A DNA stretch of 64,000 nt. Source: Oceanispirochaeta crateris (GTDB taxonomy: Bacteria > Spirochaetota > Spirochaetia > DSM-2461). Of this stretch, positions 35,846 through 44,726 are shown piece by piece. The stretch is from contig NZ_CP036150.1 in the NCBI RefSeq assembly GCF_008329965.1, positions 3,328,439 through 3,392,438 of the forward strand. Direction: 5' to 3'. The notes beneath the pieces were generated by a model. That model ran no database searches. It saw nothing but the letters and a program-made list of their open reading frames with translations, and was not told the DNA's origin. A program made the position numbers and the translations under genes. How positions within the stretch are numbered: position 1 is the first letter of the stretch; every line of letters begins with the position of its first letter.

Positions 35846-36322
35846 ATGCCTGTTGAAGCAGAAGAGCTGAAAATGACCGAGAGTCTTATCAGTTTTATCA
35901 ATGAATGGAAAGAAAAACCCGGAAACCTGATTATGGTTCTCCACAGGGTTCAGGAAGAGTACGGCTACATACCCCGAAACATAGCGTTTGAACTGGGGAA
36001 AATGTTGGATGTACCTTTAGCAAAGATTTATGGTGTTGTCACATTTTACCACTATTTCAAACTGGAAAAACCCGGCAAGCATACAGTTTCCGTCTGCATG
36101 GGGACAGCGTGCTATTTGAAGGGTGGACAGGATCTGGTGAGTGAACTTGAACAGCTTCTTGGTGTCGGATGCGGCGGTACAACCGAAGATAAGCAGTTTT
36201 CATTACAAGCCGTTCGTTGTATCGGATGTTGTGGTCTTGCACCAGTTCTGACAATTGGTCAGGAAGTTTTCGGTAAGCTGACAACAGAGATGCTTCCAGA
36301 GGTTATTTCAAAATTCAAGTAA
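35846..36322 (+). CDS. hydC: NuoE-like [2Fe-2S] subunit of the NADH-dependent hydrogenase
   Basis: 158-residue thioredoxin-fold ferredoxin subunit (24-kDa type). Cluster ligands Cys84, Cys89, Cys125 and Cys129 fit CX4C...CX3C; VVTFYHYFKLEKPGKHTVSVCMGTAC is split here but is the family core. It passes electrons between the NuoF-like flavoprotein and HydA in HydABC/HymABC complexes. First gene of the operon. Confidence 0.92.
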   Translation: MPVEAEELKMTESLISFINEWKEKPGNLIMVLHRVQEEYGYIPRNIAFELGKMLDVPLAKIYGVVTFYHYFKLEKPGKHTVSVCMGTACYLKGGQDLVSELEQLLGVGCGGTTEDKQFSLQAVRCIGCCGLAPVLTIGQEVFGKLTTEMLPEVISKFK

Positions 36323-36339
36323 GATCGGAAGACAGCTGA

Positions 36340-36900
36340 ATGCACTATTCACTGAGTGATATGATTCTGGATCTTATTCAGAATTCCATAGAGGCTGATG
36401 CCCAAAGGATTCACCTTGATCTTATCCGGAAAGCAGATGAACTGATTGTTCGACTGACAGACGATGGCTGCGGGATGACAAAAGGTCAGCTGGAAAGATC
36501 AAAGGACCCGTTTCATAGCGACGGGATCAAGCATAAGCACCGCAAGGTCGGGCTTGGAATCCCCTTTCTGATACAGACTATAGAACAGGCTGACGGCAGC
36601 TTTGAGATACAATCTGAAAAGGATAAGGGTACCACTTTGAATATACGGTTCAATCTTGGGAATATGGACACTCCTCCAGAGGGGGACTGGCCTGGACTGT
36701 TTTTACAGTCATTTTGCTTCGAAGGGAATTATGAACTGATCATTAATAGAACCATTATCAGAGAACAGGGCGAAGAGGCCGGGTATACACTGCAGAGGAG
36801 TGAACTGCAAGATATCCTGGGCAACTTCAATGAATCAGGTGCCATGATTTTATTACGGGATTATCTGAGATCACAAGAAGAAGAACTGCTGGATGCATAA
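36340..36900 (+). CDS. GHKL ATP-binding protein of the hydrogenase operon
   Basis: 186 residues containing only a HATPase domain: DLIQNSIEADAQR (N box), DDGCGM (G1), KVGLGIPFL (G2), with no HisKA or sensor domain. Such orphan ATPases recur inside hydrogenase operons of anaerobes, where their role is unknown to me; signalling or assembly are possibilities. It starts 17 bases after the hydC stop and is followed by an 82-base gap with two hairpins. Confidence 0.82.
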   Translation: MHYSLSDMILDLIQNSIEADAQRIHLDLIRKADELIVRLTDDGCGMTKGQLERSKDPFHSDGIKHKHRKVGLGIPFLIQTIEQADGSFEIQSEKDKGTTLNIRFNLGNMDTPPEGDWPGLFLQSFCFEGNYELIINRTIIREQGEEAGYTLQRSELQDILGNFNESGAMILLRDYLRSQEEELLDA

Positions 36901-36907
36901 GGTAGAG

Positions 36908-36957
36908 CAAGGCTGTTTGGCCTTGTCAGTAAGAGCGCCAAGACTGCAAATCAGTCT
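36908..36957 (+). promoter_or_regulatory. Two tandem hairpins in the hydrogenase operon
   Basis: CAAGGC-N6-GCCTTG (36908-36925) and AGACTG-N5-CAGTCT (36941-36957), both perfect 6-bp stems, lie in an otherwise empty 82-base gap. Neither has a T-run. They could mark an RNA processing or stability site. Confidence 0.5.
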
Positions 36958-36982
36958 CGGTAGATCAATTGAGGATTAAACA

Positions 36983-37372
36983 ATGGCAAAAATGACCCTT
37001 GAAGAACTACGGAAACTCCGGAGCTCTCAGAAATCAGAAATGGAACGAAGAGACGTAGACGGAAAAGAAACACATATTATTGTTGGAATGGGAACCTGTG
37101 GAATCGCAGCAGGAGCCAAGATGGCACTGGATAGTTTTTTGGACGCAATAAAGGCCAATGACCTGAAAGATGTTGTTGTCAAACAGACCGGTTGCATGGG
37201 CCTTTGCTACAGTGAACCAACGGTAGAAGTCAAGGTTCCCGGAATGCCCGATGTCATCTATGGCAATGTGGATGCCGCTGTGGCCAAAGAGATTGTCGAA
37301 AAGCATATTATTCATAAGAAAATGGTCGAAAACCATATTCAGGATAAGCCTGCCGGCGACATCATCAAATAG
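36983..37372 (+). CDS. Thioredoxin-like [2Fe-2S] ferredoxin of the hydrogenase operon
   Basis: 129 residues of the TRX-ferredoxin type. Cys71 and Cys75 give CX3C (GCMGLC), and Cys39 lies in GMGTCGIAAGA. The fourth expected Cys of the first pair is absent, as in several hydrogenase-linked relatives, so cluster ligation here needs another residue or differs. Probably an electron-transfer partner of the NuoF-like protein encoded 15 bases downstream. Confidence 0.82.
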   Translation: MAKMTLEELRKLRSSQKSEMERRDVDGKETHIIVGMGTCGIAAGAKMALDSFLDAIKANDLKDVVVKQTGCMGLCYSEPTVEVKVPGMPDVIYGNVDAAVAKEIVEKHIIHKKMVENHIQDKPAGDIIK

Positions 37373-37387
37373 AAAAGAGAGGAAAAC

Positions 37388-39181
37388 ATGGCAGTAAAAA
37401 ATTATATACTTGTCTGTGGTGGTACCGCCTGTGAATCTGCAAAGGGAGACGATATTTACAAAGCCCTCCTGAAAGAAGCGGAAGCTCATGGTGTCGCTGA
37501 CGACGTTCAAATTGTTAAGACAGGATGTTTTGGTTTTTGTGAAAAAGGCCCCATCGTCAAGGTCCTTCCGGAGCAGGCTTTTTATGTTGAAGTTGTTCCC
37601 GAAGATGCTAAAGAAATTATCTCGGAGACCATCGTCAAGGGACGTATTGTAGAGAGGATTCAATATCAGCCTGAAAAGGGAGCCAAAGGAGAAGCCTTTG
37701 ACATTGAAAATATTGAATTCTATCAGAAGCAGTATAGAATCGTTTTGAGAAATTGTGGCTTGATCAATCCCGAAAATATTGATGAATATATTGCCCGTGA
37801 CGGGTATTCTGCATTGGAAAAATGCCTCTTTGAAATGAAGCCTGATGACATCATTGAAGAGCTCAAAAAATCAGGACTTCGGGGACGCGGTGGTGCCGGA
37901 TTTCCCACCTGGATGAAGTGGAATTTTACCAAACAGGTTGATGGCGGGCAAAAGTATGTTGTCTGTAATGCCGACGAAGGTGATCCCGGGGCTTATATGG
38001 ACCGCTCCACACTGGAAGGGGATCCCCACTCTGTTCTTGAAGCCATGATCATTGCCGGAATCTGCGTTGGTGCCGACTATGGTGCCATTTATATCCGTGC
38101 CGAATATCCTCTGGCCATCGAGCGGCTGGAAACGGCCATGAAACAGGCCCGTGAGTATGGACTCTTAGGTAATGATATTCTAGGTTCGGGTTTCAATTTT
38201 GACATCGAACTCAGACTGGGTGCCGGTGCTTTTGTATGTGGTGAAGAAACGGCTCTACTTGCCTCCATAGAAGGCAAGAGAGGTATGCCCATTCCTAAGC
38301 CTCCCTTTCCTGCAGTCAAGGGTCTTTTTAGAAAACCAACGGTCATCAATAATGTTGAAACCTTTGCAAATATTCCCATTATCATCACAAAGGGGGGTGA
38401 CTGGTTTGCACAGATCGGTACAGAGAAGTCAAAAGGTACAAAAGTCTTTGCCCTCACAGGAAAAATCAAAAATTCAGGTCTTGTTGAAGTCCCCATGGGG
38501 ACGACCCTGAGAGAAATCGTCTTTGATATCGGCGGTGGTATCCGTGGTGGTAAAAAATTCAAAGCCGTTCAGACTGGTGGACCATCGGGAGGCGTGATCA
38601 CAGAAGAATTTCTGGATACACCCATCGACTTTGACAACCTGGTCTCCATCGGTTCCATGATGGGTTCTGGTGGTATGATTGTCATGGATGAAGACGACTG
38701 TATCGTGGATGTTACAAAGTTTTACCTGGAGTTCTGTGTTGAGGAATCCTGCGGTAAATGCGCTCCCTGTAGAATCGGCACGAAGAAACTCTATGAATAC
38801 CTGGATAGATTCACCAAGGGTAAGGGCCAAATTGAAGATATTCAGAAGATGAAAGACATTGGTAATGCCATGAAAAAGGCATCCCTTTGCGGCTTAGGCC
38901 AAACCGCCGCCAATCCGGTCCTTTCGACTCTGAGATACTTTCCTGAAGAGTACAGACAGCATATTGAAGATGGTAAATGTATAGCCGGAAAGTGTAAGGA
39001 TCTGGTTCATTATGAAATCGTTACTGAAAAATGTATCGGTTGTACCGTCTGTGCACGAAAGTGTCCTGTGAACTGTATTGAAGGTGAACGCAAGAAACCT
39101 CATGTTATTGATCAGACCAAGTGTATCAAGTGCGGTGCCTGTTATGAAGGCTGTAAGTTCGATGCAATCATCGTATCTTAA
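37388..39181 (+). CDS. hydB: NuoF-like flavoprotein subunit of the NADH-dependent hydrogenase
   Basis: 597 residues. An N-terminal thioredoxin-like [2Fe-2S] domain (Cys10, Cys15, Cys47, Cys51), a NuoF core that binds FMN and NAD (GRGGAGFPTWMKW, CNADEGDPGAYMDR, EETALLASIEG), a [4Fe-4S] site (ESCGKCAPCRIG) and a C-terminal 2[4Fe-4S] ferredoxin (CIGCTVCARKC, CIKCGACYEGC). This is the HydB/HymB arrangement of electron-bifurcating hydrogenases, where NADH and ferredoxin electrons meet. Length is standard. Confidence 0.94.
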   Translation: MAVKNYILVCGGTACESAKGDDIYKALLKEAEAHGVADDVQIVKTGCFGFCEKGPIVKVLPEQAFYVEVVPEDAKEIISETIVKGRIVERIQYQPEKGAKGEAFDIENIEFYQKQYRIVLRNCGLINPENIDEYIARDGYSALEKCLFEMKPDDIIEELKKSGLRGRGGAGFPTWMKWNFTKQVDGGQKYVVCNADEGDPGAYMDRSTLEGDPHSVLEAMIIAGICVGADYGAIYIRAEYPLAIERLETAMKQAREYGLLGNDILGSGFNFDIELRLGAGAFVCGEETALLASIEGKRGMPIPKPPFPAVKGLFRKPTVINNVETFANIPIIITKGGDWFAQIGTEKSKGTKVFALTGKIKNSGLVEVPMGTTLREIVFDIGGGIRGGKKFKAVQTGGPSGGVITEEFLDTPIDFDNLVSIGSMMGSGGMIVMDEDDCIVDVTKFYLEFCVEESCGKCAPCRIGTKKLYEYLDRFTKGKGQIEDIQKMKDIGNAMKKASLCGLGQTAANPVLSTLRYFPEEYRQHIEDGKCIAGKCKDLVHYEIVTEKCIGCTVCARKCPVNCIEGERKKPHVIDQTKCIKCGACYEGCKFDAIIVS

Positions 39182-39205
39182 TCGATGCTCGAAGGAGAAA
39201 AATCA

Positions 39206-40957
39206 GTGGAAACTGTAGAAATTAAAATTAATGGACAACCCTATGAGGTTGAAAGCAATACTTCCATTCTAAAGGCCGCTAAGAAGGCCGGCATTAAGAT
39301 CCCCACACTCTGTACCCACACAGACCTGGAACCCTGGGCTGCCTGCGGTATCTGTGTTGTTAAGGTAGAAGGCTCCCCTAAGATGGTAAGAGCCTGCGCT
39401 ACCACGGTTGTTCCCGGTCAGAATTATATTACCCATGATCCCGAACTCCAGAAGGTGAGGAGGACCGTCATTGAGATGACTCTGTCCAACCATCCTCAGG
39501 AATGCCTGTCCTGTGCCAAAAATCAAATTTGTGAACTTCAAAAGCTCGCAGCCGATTTCGGCATTAGGGAGATCCCATTCCCCATGGATGTGAAACGCCT
39601 TCCCAAAGATACATCGACTGCTTCATTGGTGTTTGATCCCTCCAAGTGTATTCAGTGCGGTCGATGTGCCCAGGTTTGCCAGCAGCTGCAGGATGTTTGG
39701 GCTCTGGAATTCCTTCATCGCGGACATCAGACAAGAATTGCACCCGCTGCGGGAGTTCTTCTGAATGAGAGTCCTTGTATCAAATGCGGTCAGTGTTCTG
39801 CCCACTGTCCGGTCGGGGCTATTTATGAAAAGTCGCAGACTCAGGAATTTTGCGATGCCGTTGAGGCTGATAATGTCCATGTCGCAGTCCAGATTGCTCC
39901 AGCCGTCCGTGTGGCCCTGGGTGAAGTTTTCGGCATGGAGCCCGGGTCCATTACAACAGGGAAAATCTATACCGCCCTTAGAATGCTGGGAAGCGATGCC
40001 GTGTTCGATACAAATTTTGCGGCTGACCTGACCATCATGGAAGAGGGGACTGAGCTGGTCAAAAGAATCACCACCGGTTCCGGAGTTCTGCCACAAATTA
40101 CTTCCTGCTGTCCTTCCTGGACAGATTATATGGAAAAATACTACCCCGATATGATTCCTCATTTCTCTACGGCCAAGTCGCCCATGATGATGCAGGGAGC
40201 TGTCACAAAAACCTACTACGCCGAAAAGGCCGGGATTGATAAAGAGAGCATTTACTCCGTGGCCATTATGCCCTGTACGGCTAAAAAATATGAGATTGGC
40301 CGGGATGATAATATGGCAGCCTCCGGCGTAGCCGATGTGGACCTTGTTCTTACAACGAGAGAGCTGGGTCGCATGATTAAAGCCGCGGGTATAGACTTTG
40401 CCAACCTTAAGGATTCTGAAGCAGACAGTCCTATCGGAGCCTACTCAGGAGCCGGAACGATCTTTGGTGTCACCGGTGGTGTTATGGAAGCGGCGGTGAG
40501 AACAGCCTACAAACTGGTGACTGATGCCGAACTGGGTGATATTAATGTGAATGCCGTTAGAGGTATGGAGGGTGTTAGAAAGGGCTCCGTAGATTTTAAC
40601 GGGACAGAAATCAAAGTGGCTGTTGCCCATGGTATGGCCAATGTCAAATCCATTATGGATGAAATACGGGAAGCCAATGAGAAAGGTCTAGAGCCTCCCT
40701 ATCATTTTATCGAAGTTATGGCCTGCCGAGGCGGATGTATCGCCGGGGGTGGGCAGCCCTATGGAACAGAAGATAATATTCGTGAAAAGAGAATAGCCGG
40801 TATTTACAGCGATGATGAAAAATCAGTGGTCAGGAGATCTCATGAAAACCCTGAAATCATCCAGATTTACAAGGACTATCTGGATGAGCCTCTAAGTGAA
40901 AAGGCGCACCATCTGCTCCATACAAGCTATACTGAAAGAAAGCTGTATCAGAAGTAA
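39206..40957 (+). CDS. hydA: [FeFe]-hydrogenase catalytic subunit, group A
   Basis: 583 residues. N-terminal plant-type [2Fe-2S] domain, His-ligated [4Fe-4S] site (HPQECLSCAKNQIC), two [4Fe-4S] clusters (CIQCGRCAQVC, CIKCGQCSAHCP), then the H-cluster motifs TSCCPSW, MPCTAKK and EVMACRGGCIAGGGQP. It evolves or oxidises H2 using electrons from HydB/HydC. ATG 39185 is in frame, but the SD AAGGAG lies after it; GTG 39206 sits eight bases past that SD and gives a protein beginning with METVEIKINGQPYEV, so GTG is preferred. HydEFG maturases are not in the window. Confidence 0.95.
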   Translation: METVEIKINGQPYEVESNTSILKAAKKAGIKIPTLCTHTDLEPWAACGICVVKVEGSPKMVRACATTVVPGQNYITHDPELQKVRRTVIEMTLSNHPQECLSCAKNQICELQKLAADFGIREIPFPMDVKRLPKDTSTASLVFDPSKCIQCGRCAQVCQQLQDVWALEFLHRGHQTRIAPAAGVLLNESPCIKCGQCSAHCPVGAIYEKSQTQEFCDAVEADNVHVAVQIAPAVRVALGEVFGMEPGSITTGKIYTALRMLGSDAVFDTNFAADLTIMEEGTELVKRITTGSGVLPQITSCCPSWTDYMEKYYPDMIPHFSTAKSPMMMQGAVTKTYYAEKAGIDKESIYSVAIMPCTAKKYEIGRDDNMAASGVADVDLVLTTRELGRMIKAAGIDFANLKDSEADSPIGAYSGAGTIFGVTGGVMEAAVRTAYKLVTDAELGDINVNAVRGMEGVRKGSVDFNGTEIKVAVAHGMANVKSIMDEIREANEKGLEPPYHFIEVMACRGGCIAGGGQPYGTEDNIREKRIAGIYSDDEKSVVRRSHENPEIIQIYKDYLDEPLSEKAHHLLHTSYTERKLYQK

Positions 40958-40979
40958 CCTTCTTTTCTGATGAATCATG

Positions 40980-41006
40980 AGGCTCCTTTCGGGGAGCCTT
41001 TTTTTC
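40980..41006 (+). terminator. Terminator of the hydrogenase operon
   Basis: AGGCTCC-TTTCG-GGGAGCCT stem followed by seven T, 22 bases after hydA. Confidence 0.92.
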
Positions 41007-41080
41007 TTGCAGGCCTTCGGCTCTGTCCAATATTCGGTCCAATAGGGTAAAATAGACAGCTGAAGAGGGCAGGAGGTCTT

Positions 41081-42211
41081 ATGAAATCAAAAAAGATACA
41101 TAATCCCTATATTGGTGATCCAGGATACGCCTGTTTTGGTTGTGCCCCTAAAGACTTGAACGCCCGAGGGTTGGGACTGACTTTTTCTCTAGATGGGAAG
41201 ACCCTTATCTCAGACTGGACCCCTCAGGACAGTTTTCAAGGCGCTCAGGGTATCCTTCATGGCGGAATCCAGGCCACTCTCATGGATGAGATCGCCAGCT
41301 GGTATGTTTTTGTATTCTGTGGGACAGCAGGGGCCACAAAATCTCTGCAAGTCGAGTATCGTTCCCCAGCCTTGATGAAATATGCGCCCTTTCATCTTCA
41401 GGCCGAGTTGAAGCAAAACTCCGGGAAGACCGCAGAAATCATGATTCGTCTGATGGATTGCCATTCCACAATCTGTAGTGAAGGCCTGGCCGTCTATGCG
41501 CTCTTCTCAGAGAGCCTGGCCAGGGGACGGTTTGGATTTCCCGGGCGTGAGGCCTTTTTCAAGAGACCTGAAGTGTCCACTAAATCACAAAACACAAGCA
41601 ATGATCCTCTGGTAAAGAAGTTTCAGGCCCGCCGTTCTGTCAGGAGTTTTTCTACAAAGTCCGTTTCACTTCAGGATATACGGGACTGCATTGCCATTGC
41701 CGCGACAGCTCCCAGCGGAGCAAATTGTCAGCCTTGGACCTTTGCTCTTGTTACCTCTGGTGAGTTAAAAAGAAAAATCAGGAAAGAAGCAGAGCATGTG
41801 GAATCTTTGTTTTATGAACGAGAAAGTACACAGGACTGGAGAGAAGACCTGTCAGACCTGAGAACGGATGCCAGCAAGGCTTTTCTCGAAGATGCTCCCT
41901 GCCTCATTATCCTCTTCTTACAAAAATTTGGCAGAGGCCGGGACGGACGGAAAATCAATCACTATTATCCGGGGGAATCGCTGGGTATGGCCGCAGGTTT
42001 TCTGATTTCGGCTCTCCATATGAAGGGTTACTCCACTCTGCCCTATACACCGGCACCCATGAACTTCTTGATGGAGATCTTAGACCGACCCGATAATGAA
42101 AGGCCTTATCTGATTCTGCCGGTAGGTTATGCCAGGGACGGGTGGATGCCCCCAGTTCTAGAAAAGAAAGATTTGGATAAGATTTTGGTCGAATATGGAG
42201 ATTCTCATTGA
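41081..42211 (+). CDS. Hotdog thioesterase fused to a nitroreductase
   Basis: 376 residues in two domains. Residues about 10-145 are a PaaI-type hotdog acyl-CoA thioesterase (GCAPKDLNARG, GILHGGIQATLMDEIASW, which holds the HGG and acidic catalytic positions). Residues about 180-370 are an FMN nitroreductase (ARRSVRSFSTKSVSLQDI, AATAPSGANCQPW, YPGESLGMAAGFLISALH). The single open frame has no stop or start between them, so it is a genuine fusion. Roles might be acyl-CoA release plus flavin-dependent reduction of the acyl or a quinone; neither substrate can be read. SD GGAGG precedes ATG 41081. The next gene overlaps its stop. Confidence 0.85.
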   Translation: MKSKKIHNPYIGDPGYACFGCAPKDLNARGLGLTFSLDGKTLISDWTPQDSFQGAQGILHGGIQATLMDEIASWYVFVFCGTAGATKSLQVEYRSPALMKYAPFHLQAELKQNSGKTAEIMIRLMDCHSTICSEGLAVYALFSESLARGRFGFPGREAFFKRPEVSTKSQNTSNDPLVKKFQARRSVRSFSTKSVSLQDIRDCIAIAATAPSGANCQPWTFALVTSGELKRKIRKEAEHVESLFYERESTQDWREDLSDLRTDASKAFLEDAPCLIILFLQKFGRGRDGRKINHYYPGESLGMAAGFLISALHMKGYSTLPYTPAPMNFLMEILDRPDNERPYLILPVGYARDGWMPPVLEKKDLDKILVEYGDSH

Positions 42212-43626
42212 AATCCCTCCCTGCTTTGCTTCTGTGCTTATTTAACTTGCTTCCTCTATTCGGTGACGTCTTATTTGAACCTCCTCGCTTGTCTTTGGGG
42301 CCGGAAAGCTCTGTTAAATTCGAAGGAGTAGTTGCAATTACGAATCTAGAGGAGGAAGACCTTTCTATCGATTTTATGGCTTCCGCCGAAGGATGGGGAA
42401 TTGAACCGTCATCACTGACTCTAAGGGGAGGGGAGCAAGGGAGTATTCAAATTTCCGGCAATCTCCCTCCCTCGGATGAAGCCGTTGTTATCCTCATGCT
42501 TTCGGATAGAGATGATGTTCCTTCCCTATATACAATATACCCGACCGGCAGCATAGCTGATGACGCCCATGGACTATCTAACCCAGATGAAGAGGGCTCT
42601 TTTGTCTTCTTCTATACTCCGGGCTGTGAGATCTGTGAGGAGTTTTATACAGAGGTTCTTCCTGCTCTAGAAGAAGAGACAGGTCGAGTCTTGCGTCCCG
42701 AAAAGCTGAATGTTCTGGAACCGGGCCATTATGAAAGACTGGAGTCTCTTTTGCAGGGCCAAAGCCGGTCTGTCAGCGACTTTCCCATTCTCATAGCCGG
42801 AAATTCTGTTTATACCGGAGAAAGAGAGATAAAAGAGGATTTTCCCAGGTACATAAGATCCCATCCGGAGGAGGACTCCTTCTCTGTGGAGAGGGAGTAT
42901 CCTGAAGTCAGTCAGGCTCTGCCCGACCTGCGATGGCTGGCGGTTTTCATGGCTGGACTTTTGGACGGCATCAATCCCTGTGCCTTTACAACCCTTATCT
43001 TTCTCATTTCCTATCTGCGTTTATTGGGGAAAAAGGGACGAGATATCCTGAAAATCGGAGGAAGTTTCACGCTGGCCGTCTTTCTCACCTATTTTCTTGT
43101 GGGACTGGGGGCTTTTAAGTTCATTCGGATGGCCGATTCCTTCTCGATGATTTCAAAAATCATCAAATACCTTCTTGGAATAAGTCTGTTTATCTTGTCT
43201 GCCCTCAGCTTCATTGATTTTTGGAGGATTAAACAGGGACGAACTTCTCAATCTTTTCTGCAGCTCTCTGCTAAAAACAAGAAAAGAATTCATAAGGTGG
43301 TTCGAAGCAGCAGCCGTTCTGCCTTTGTTTATTTGAGCAGTTTTGCTGCGGGAGTCCTGATCTCTGTATATGAACTGGGCTGTACGGGGCAAATCTATCT
43401 CCCCATGCTGGTGTATATGGTTAAGCAGGAACAATGGAGTGCTCTCTTTCCTTTGGCCCTCTATAATGTCGCCTTTATTCTGCCTTTGATACTGGTCTTT
43501 GCCCTCTTTTACAAGGGGAGTGACTCCGGCCGGATTGCCGAGTTGTTCCAAAAAAATCTGGGTATGATCAAGATAGCAACTGCCGGATTGTTCCTGTTGA
43601 TGGCTTTGTTTCTCCTGTTCTTCTAA
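42208..43626 (+). CDS. DsbD/CcdA-like membrane thiol-redox protein with a CxxC domain
   Basis: 472 residues: signal peptide (1-18), a beta-rich periplasmic domain, a thioredoxin-like segment with FFYTPGCEICEEFY (CxxC) and a C-terminal bundle of about six helices (from about 243) with DGINPCAFTTLIFLISYL and YELGCTGQIYLPML, the paired-Cys helices of DsbD/CcdA transporters. It would pass reducing equivalents from the cytoplasm to the periplasmic CxxC. It starts at TTG 42208 (SD GGAG, seven bases) with its start overlapping the thioesterase-nitroreductase stop, so expression is coupled. Confidence 0.78.
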   Translation: MKSLPALLLCLFNLLPLFGDVLFEPPRLSLGPESSVKFEGVVAITNLEEEDLSIDFMASAEGWGIEPSSLTLRGGEQGSIQISGNLPPSDEAVVILMLSDRDDVPSLYTIYPTGSIADDAHGLSNPDEEGSFVFFYTPGCEICEEFYTEVLPALEEETGRVLRPEKLNVLEPGHYERLESLLQGQSRSVSDFPILIAGNSVYTGEREIKEDFPRYIRSHPEEDSFSVEREYPEVSQALPDLRWLAVFMAGLLDGINPCAFTTLIFLISYLRLLGKKGRDILKIGGSFTLAVFLTYFLVGLGAFKFIRMADSFSMISKIIKYLLGISLFILSALSFIDFWRIKQGRTSQSFLQLSAKNKKRIHKVVRSSSRSAFVYLSSFAAGVLISVYELGCTGQIYLPMLVYMVKQEQWSALFPLALYNVAFILPLILVFALFYKGSDSGRIAELFQKNLGMIKIATAGLFLLMALFLLFF

Positions 43627-43643
43627 GGAACTAAAAAGCAGGG

Positions 43644-44018
43644 TTATTCAGCCAGGAGTTCATCCAGTTTCAGTCCGATCTGTTCATATCCATTGATGTA
43701 TTCAGAGTCGATGATCAGCAGGGGAAGTGAGCGTGAAACGTCGGGTAGTTGTTTCTCTTCCAGTGTCTTTTTCAACAGATTCACATTTTCCGGCACTATG
43801 AGATTGTGGTGAGAACCCTTCCATTCCGATCTTTTATTCAATTGATTGATTTTTTCATTAAACTCTTCTGCCAGAATGTAATCATCGCAGGATGGACAGG
43901 ACTCAAAGAAATAGAATAGGAGATCCCGGGGAGGCTCCTTGGATGAAAGGCAGGAGAAAGAGCTCACCGTGAGGAGGATCAATAAAAAAAATCGTATCAA
44001 TTTGCCAATGTTTCTCAT
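43644..44018 (-). CDS. Thioredoxin-fold lipoprotein
   Basis: 124 residues from ATG 44018: signal peptide and lipobox (LTVSSFSC), then FYFFESCPSCDDYI (CxxC) and a cis-Pro segment SLPLLIIDSEYI as in thioredoxin-fold proteins. It should sit on the periplasmic face, convergent with the DsbD-like gene 18 bases away and a plausible partner for it. The frame is open upstream to 44072 but that start precedes the promoter (TTTACA-18-TATATT ending seven bases before 44018). Confidence 0.72.
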   Translation of the reverse strand: MRNIGKLIRFFLLILLTVSSFSCLSSKEPPRDLLFYFFESCPSCDDYILAEEFNEKINQLNKRSEWKGSHHNLIVPENVNLLKKTLEEKQLPDVSRSLPLLIIDSEYINGYEQIGLKLDELLAE

Positions 44019-44025
44019 AAGCAAG

Positions 44026-44055
44026 AATATATCCCGCAGAGGATGAAACTGTAAA
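44026..44055 (-). promoter_or_regulatory. Leaderless promoter of the thioredoxin-fold lipoprotein gene
   Basis: TTTACA (44050-44055), 18-base spacer, TATATT (44026-44031), then seven bases to the ATG. No Shine-Dalgarno sequence. The divergent tetR start is only 78 bases away. Confidence 0.6.
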
Positions 44056-44096
44056 GAGCTGATTTTTTTCACGCTTTATGCTATATTGGTTTGATT

Positions 44097-44708
44097 ATGG
44101 ATCAAAATGAGAAAGTCCTGGAAAGTAGCTCTGAAAAAATAATGCAGGCGGCTCTTGATGTGATAGCCAGGGAAAAAATTAGCGGTGTGAGGATGAGGCA
44201 CATTTCGGAAGAAGCCCAAATGAGTCAGGGAATCCTCCACTACTATTTTCATACCAAAAAAGAGCTTCTATCCCGACTCCTCGATTATATTCTTCTTATG
44301 TTTCGTAAGGAGCGTGATAGCGATTTTGCTAAGTCCGATGGGAGTCCTTCAGGAAAAATTCATGCTTTTTTCCAAGAGAAAAAACGATCTATTCTGGCAA
44401 AAAAAATGGAATATATTCAGTTTGATTTTTGGGTTCAAGGCACTACAGATCCGGATTTAAAGGAAAAAATTCAAAAATCATACTTGAATTGGCGATATAA
44501 TCTATATGAGGTGATTCAGGAAGGTGTTCGTTCCGGTGAGTTCCGAGCAGATCGAGCCGAAGCTGTCCCTGCCCTGATTGTTTCTCTCCTTATGGGCGGT
44601 TCTTGCCAGTATCTGATTGATGAATCTGCTTTTGAACTGGATCAATATCTGGATCAGGCTGAGCATCTGATTCTGGAATACCTGAGGGGAACAAACGCAC
44701 TTCCCTGA
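44097..44708 (+). CDS. TetR/AcrR-family transcriptional regulator
   Basis: 203 residues. The N-terminal helix-turn-helix (KIMQAALDVIAREKISGVRMRHISEEAQMSQGILHYYFHTKKELL, in two pieces here) is typical; the C-terminal ligand domain has a TetR_C_6-like look (FWVQGTTDPDLKEK). It is divergent from the thioredoxin lipoprotein and followed 18 bases later by the TIM-barrel gene, one of which it probably controls. ATG 44097 has no SD; TATATT at 44082-44087 lies nine bases upstream. Confidence 0.88.
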   Translation: MDQNEKVLESSSEKIMQAALDVIAREKISGVRMRHISEEAQMSQGILHYYFHTKKELLSRLLDYILLMFRKERDSDFAKSDGSPSGKIHAFFQEKKRSILAKKMEYIQFDFWVQGTTDPDLKEKIQKSYLNWRYNLYEVIQEGVRSGEFRADRAEAVPALIVSLLMGGSCQYLIDESAFELDQYLDQAEHLILEYLRGTNALP

Positions 44709-44726
44709 TACAGGGAGGCTCTTAAT

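Noticed and set aside
36901-36982. tRNA-like arm in the hydrogenase operon gap
   Set aside because: It has an anticodon-like hairpin with GCA in view, but no acceptor stem, no T-arm consensus (GGTTCGAATCC) and no CCA end.
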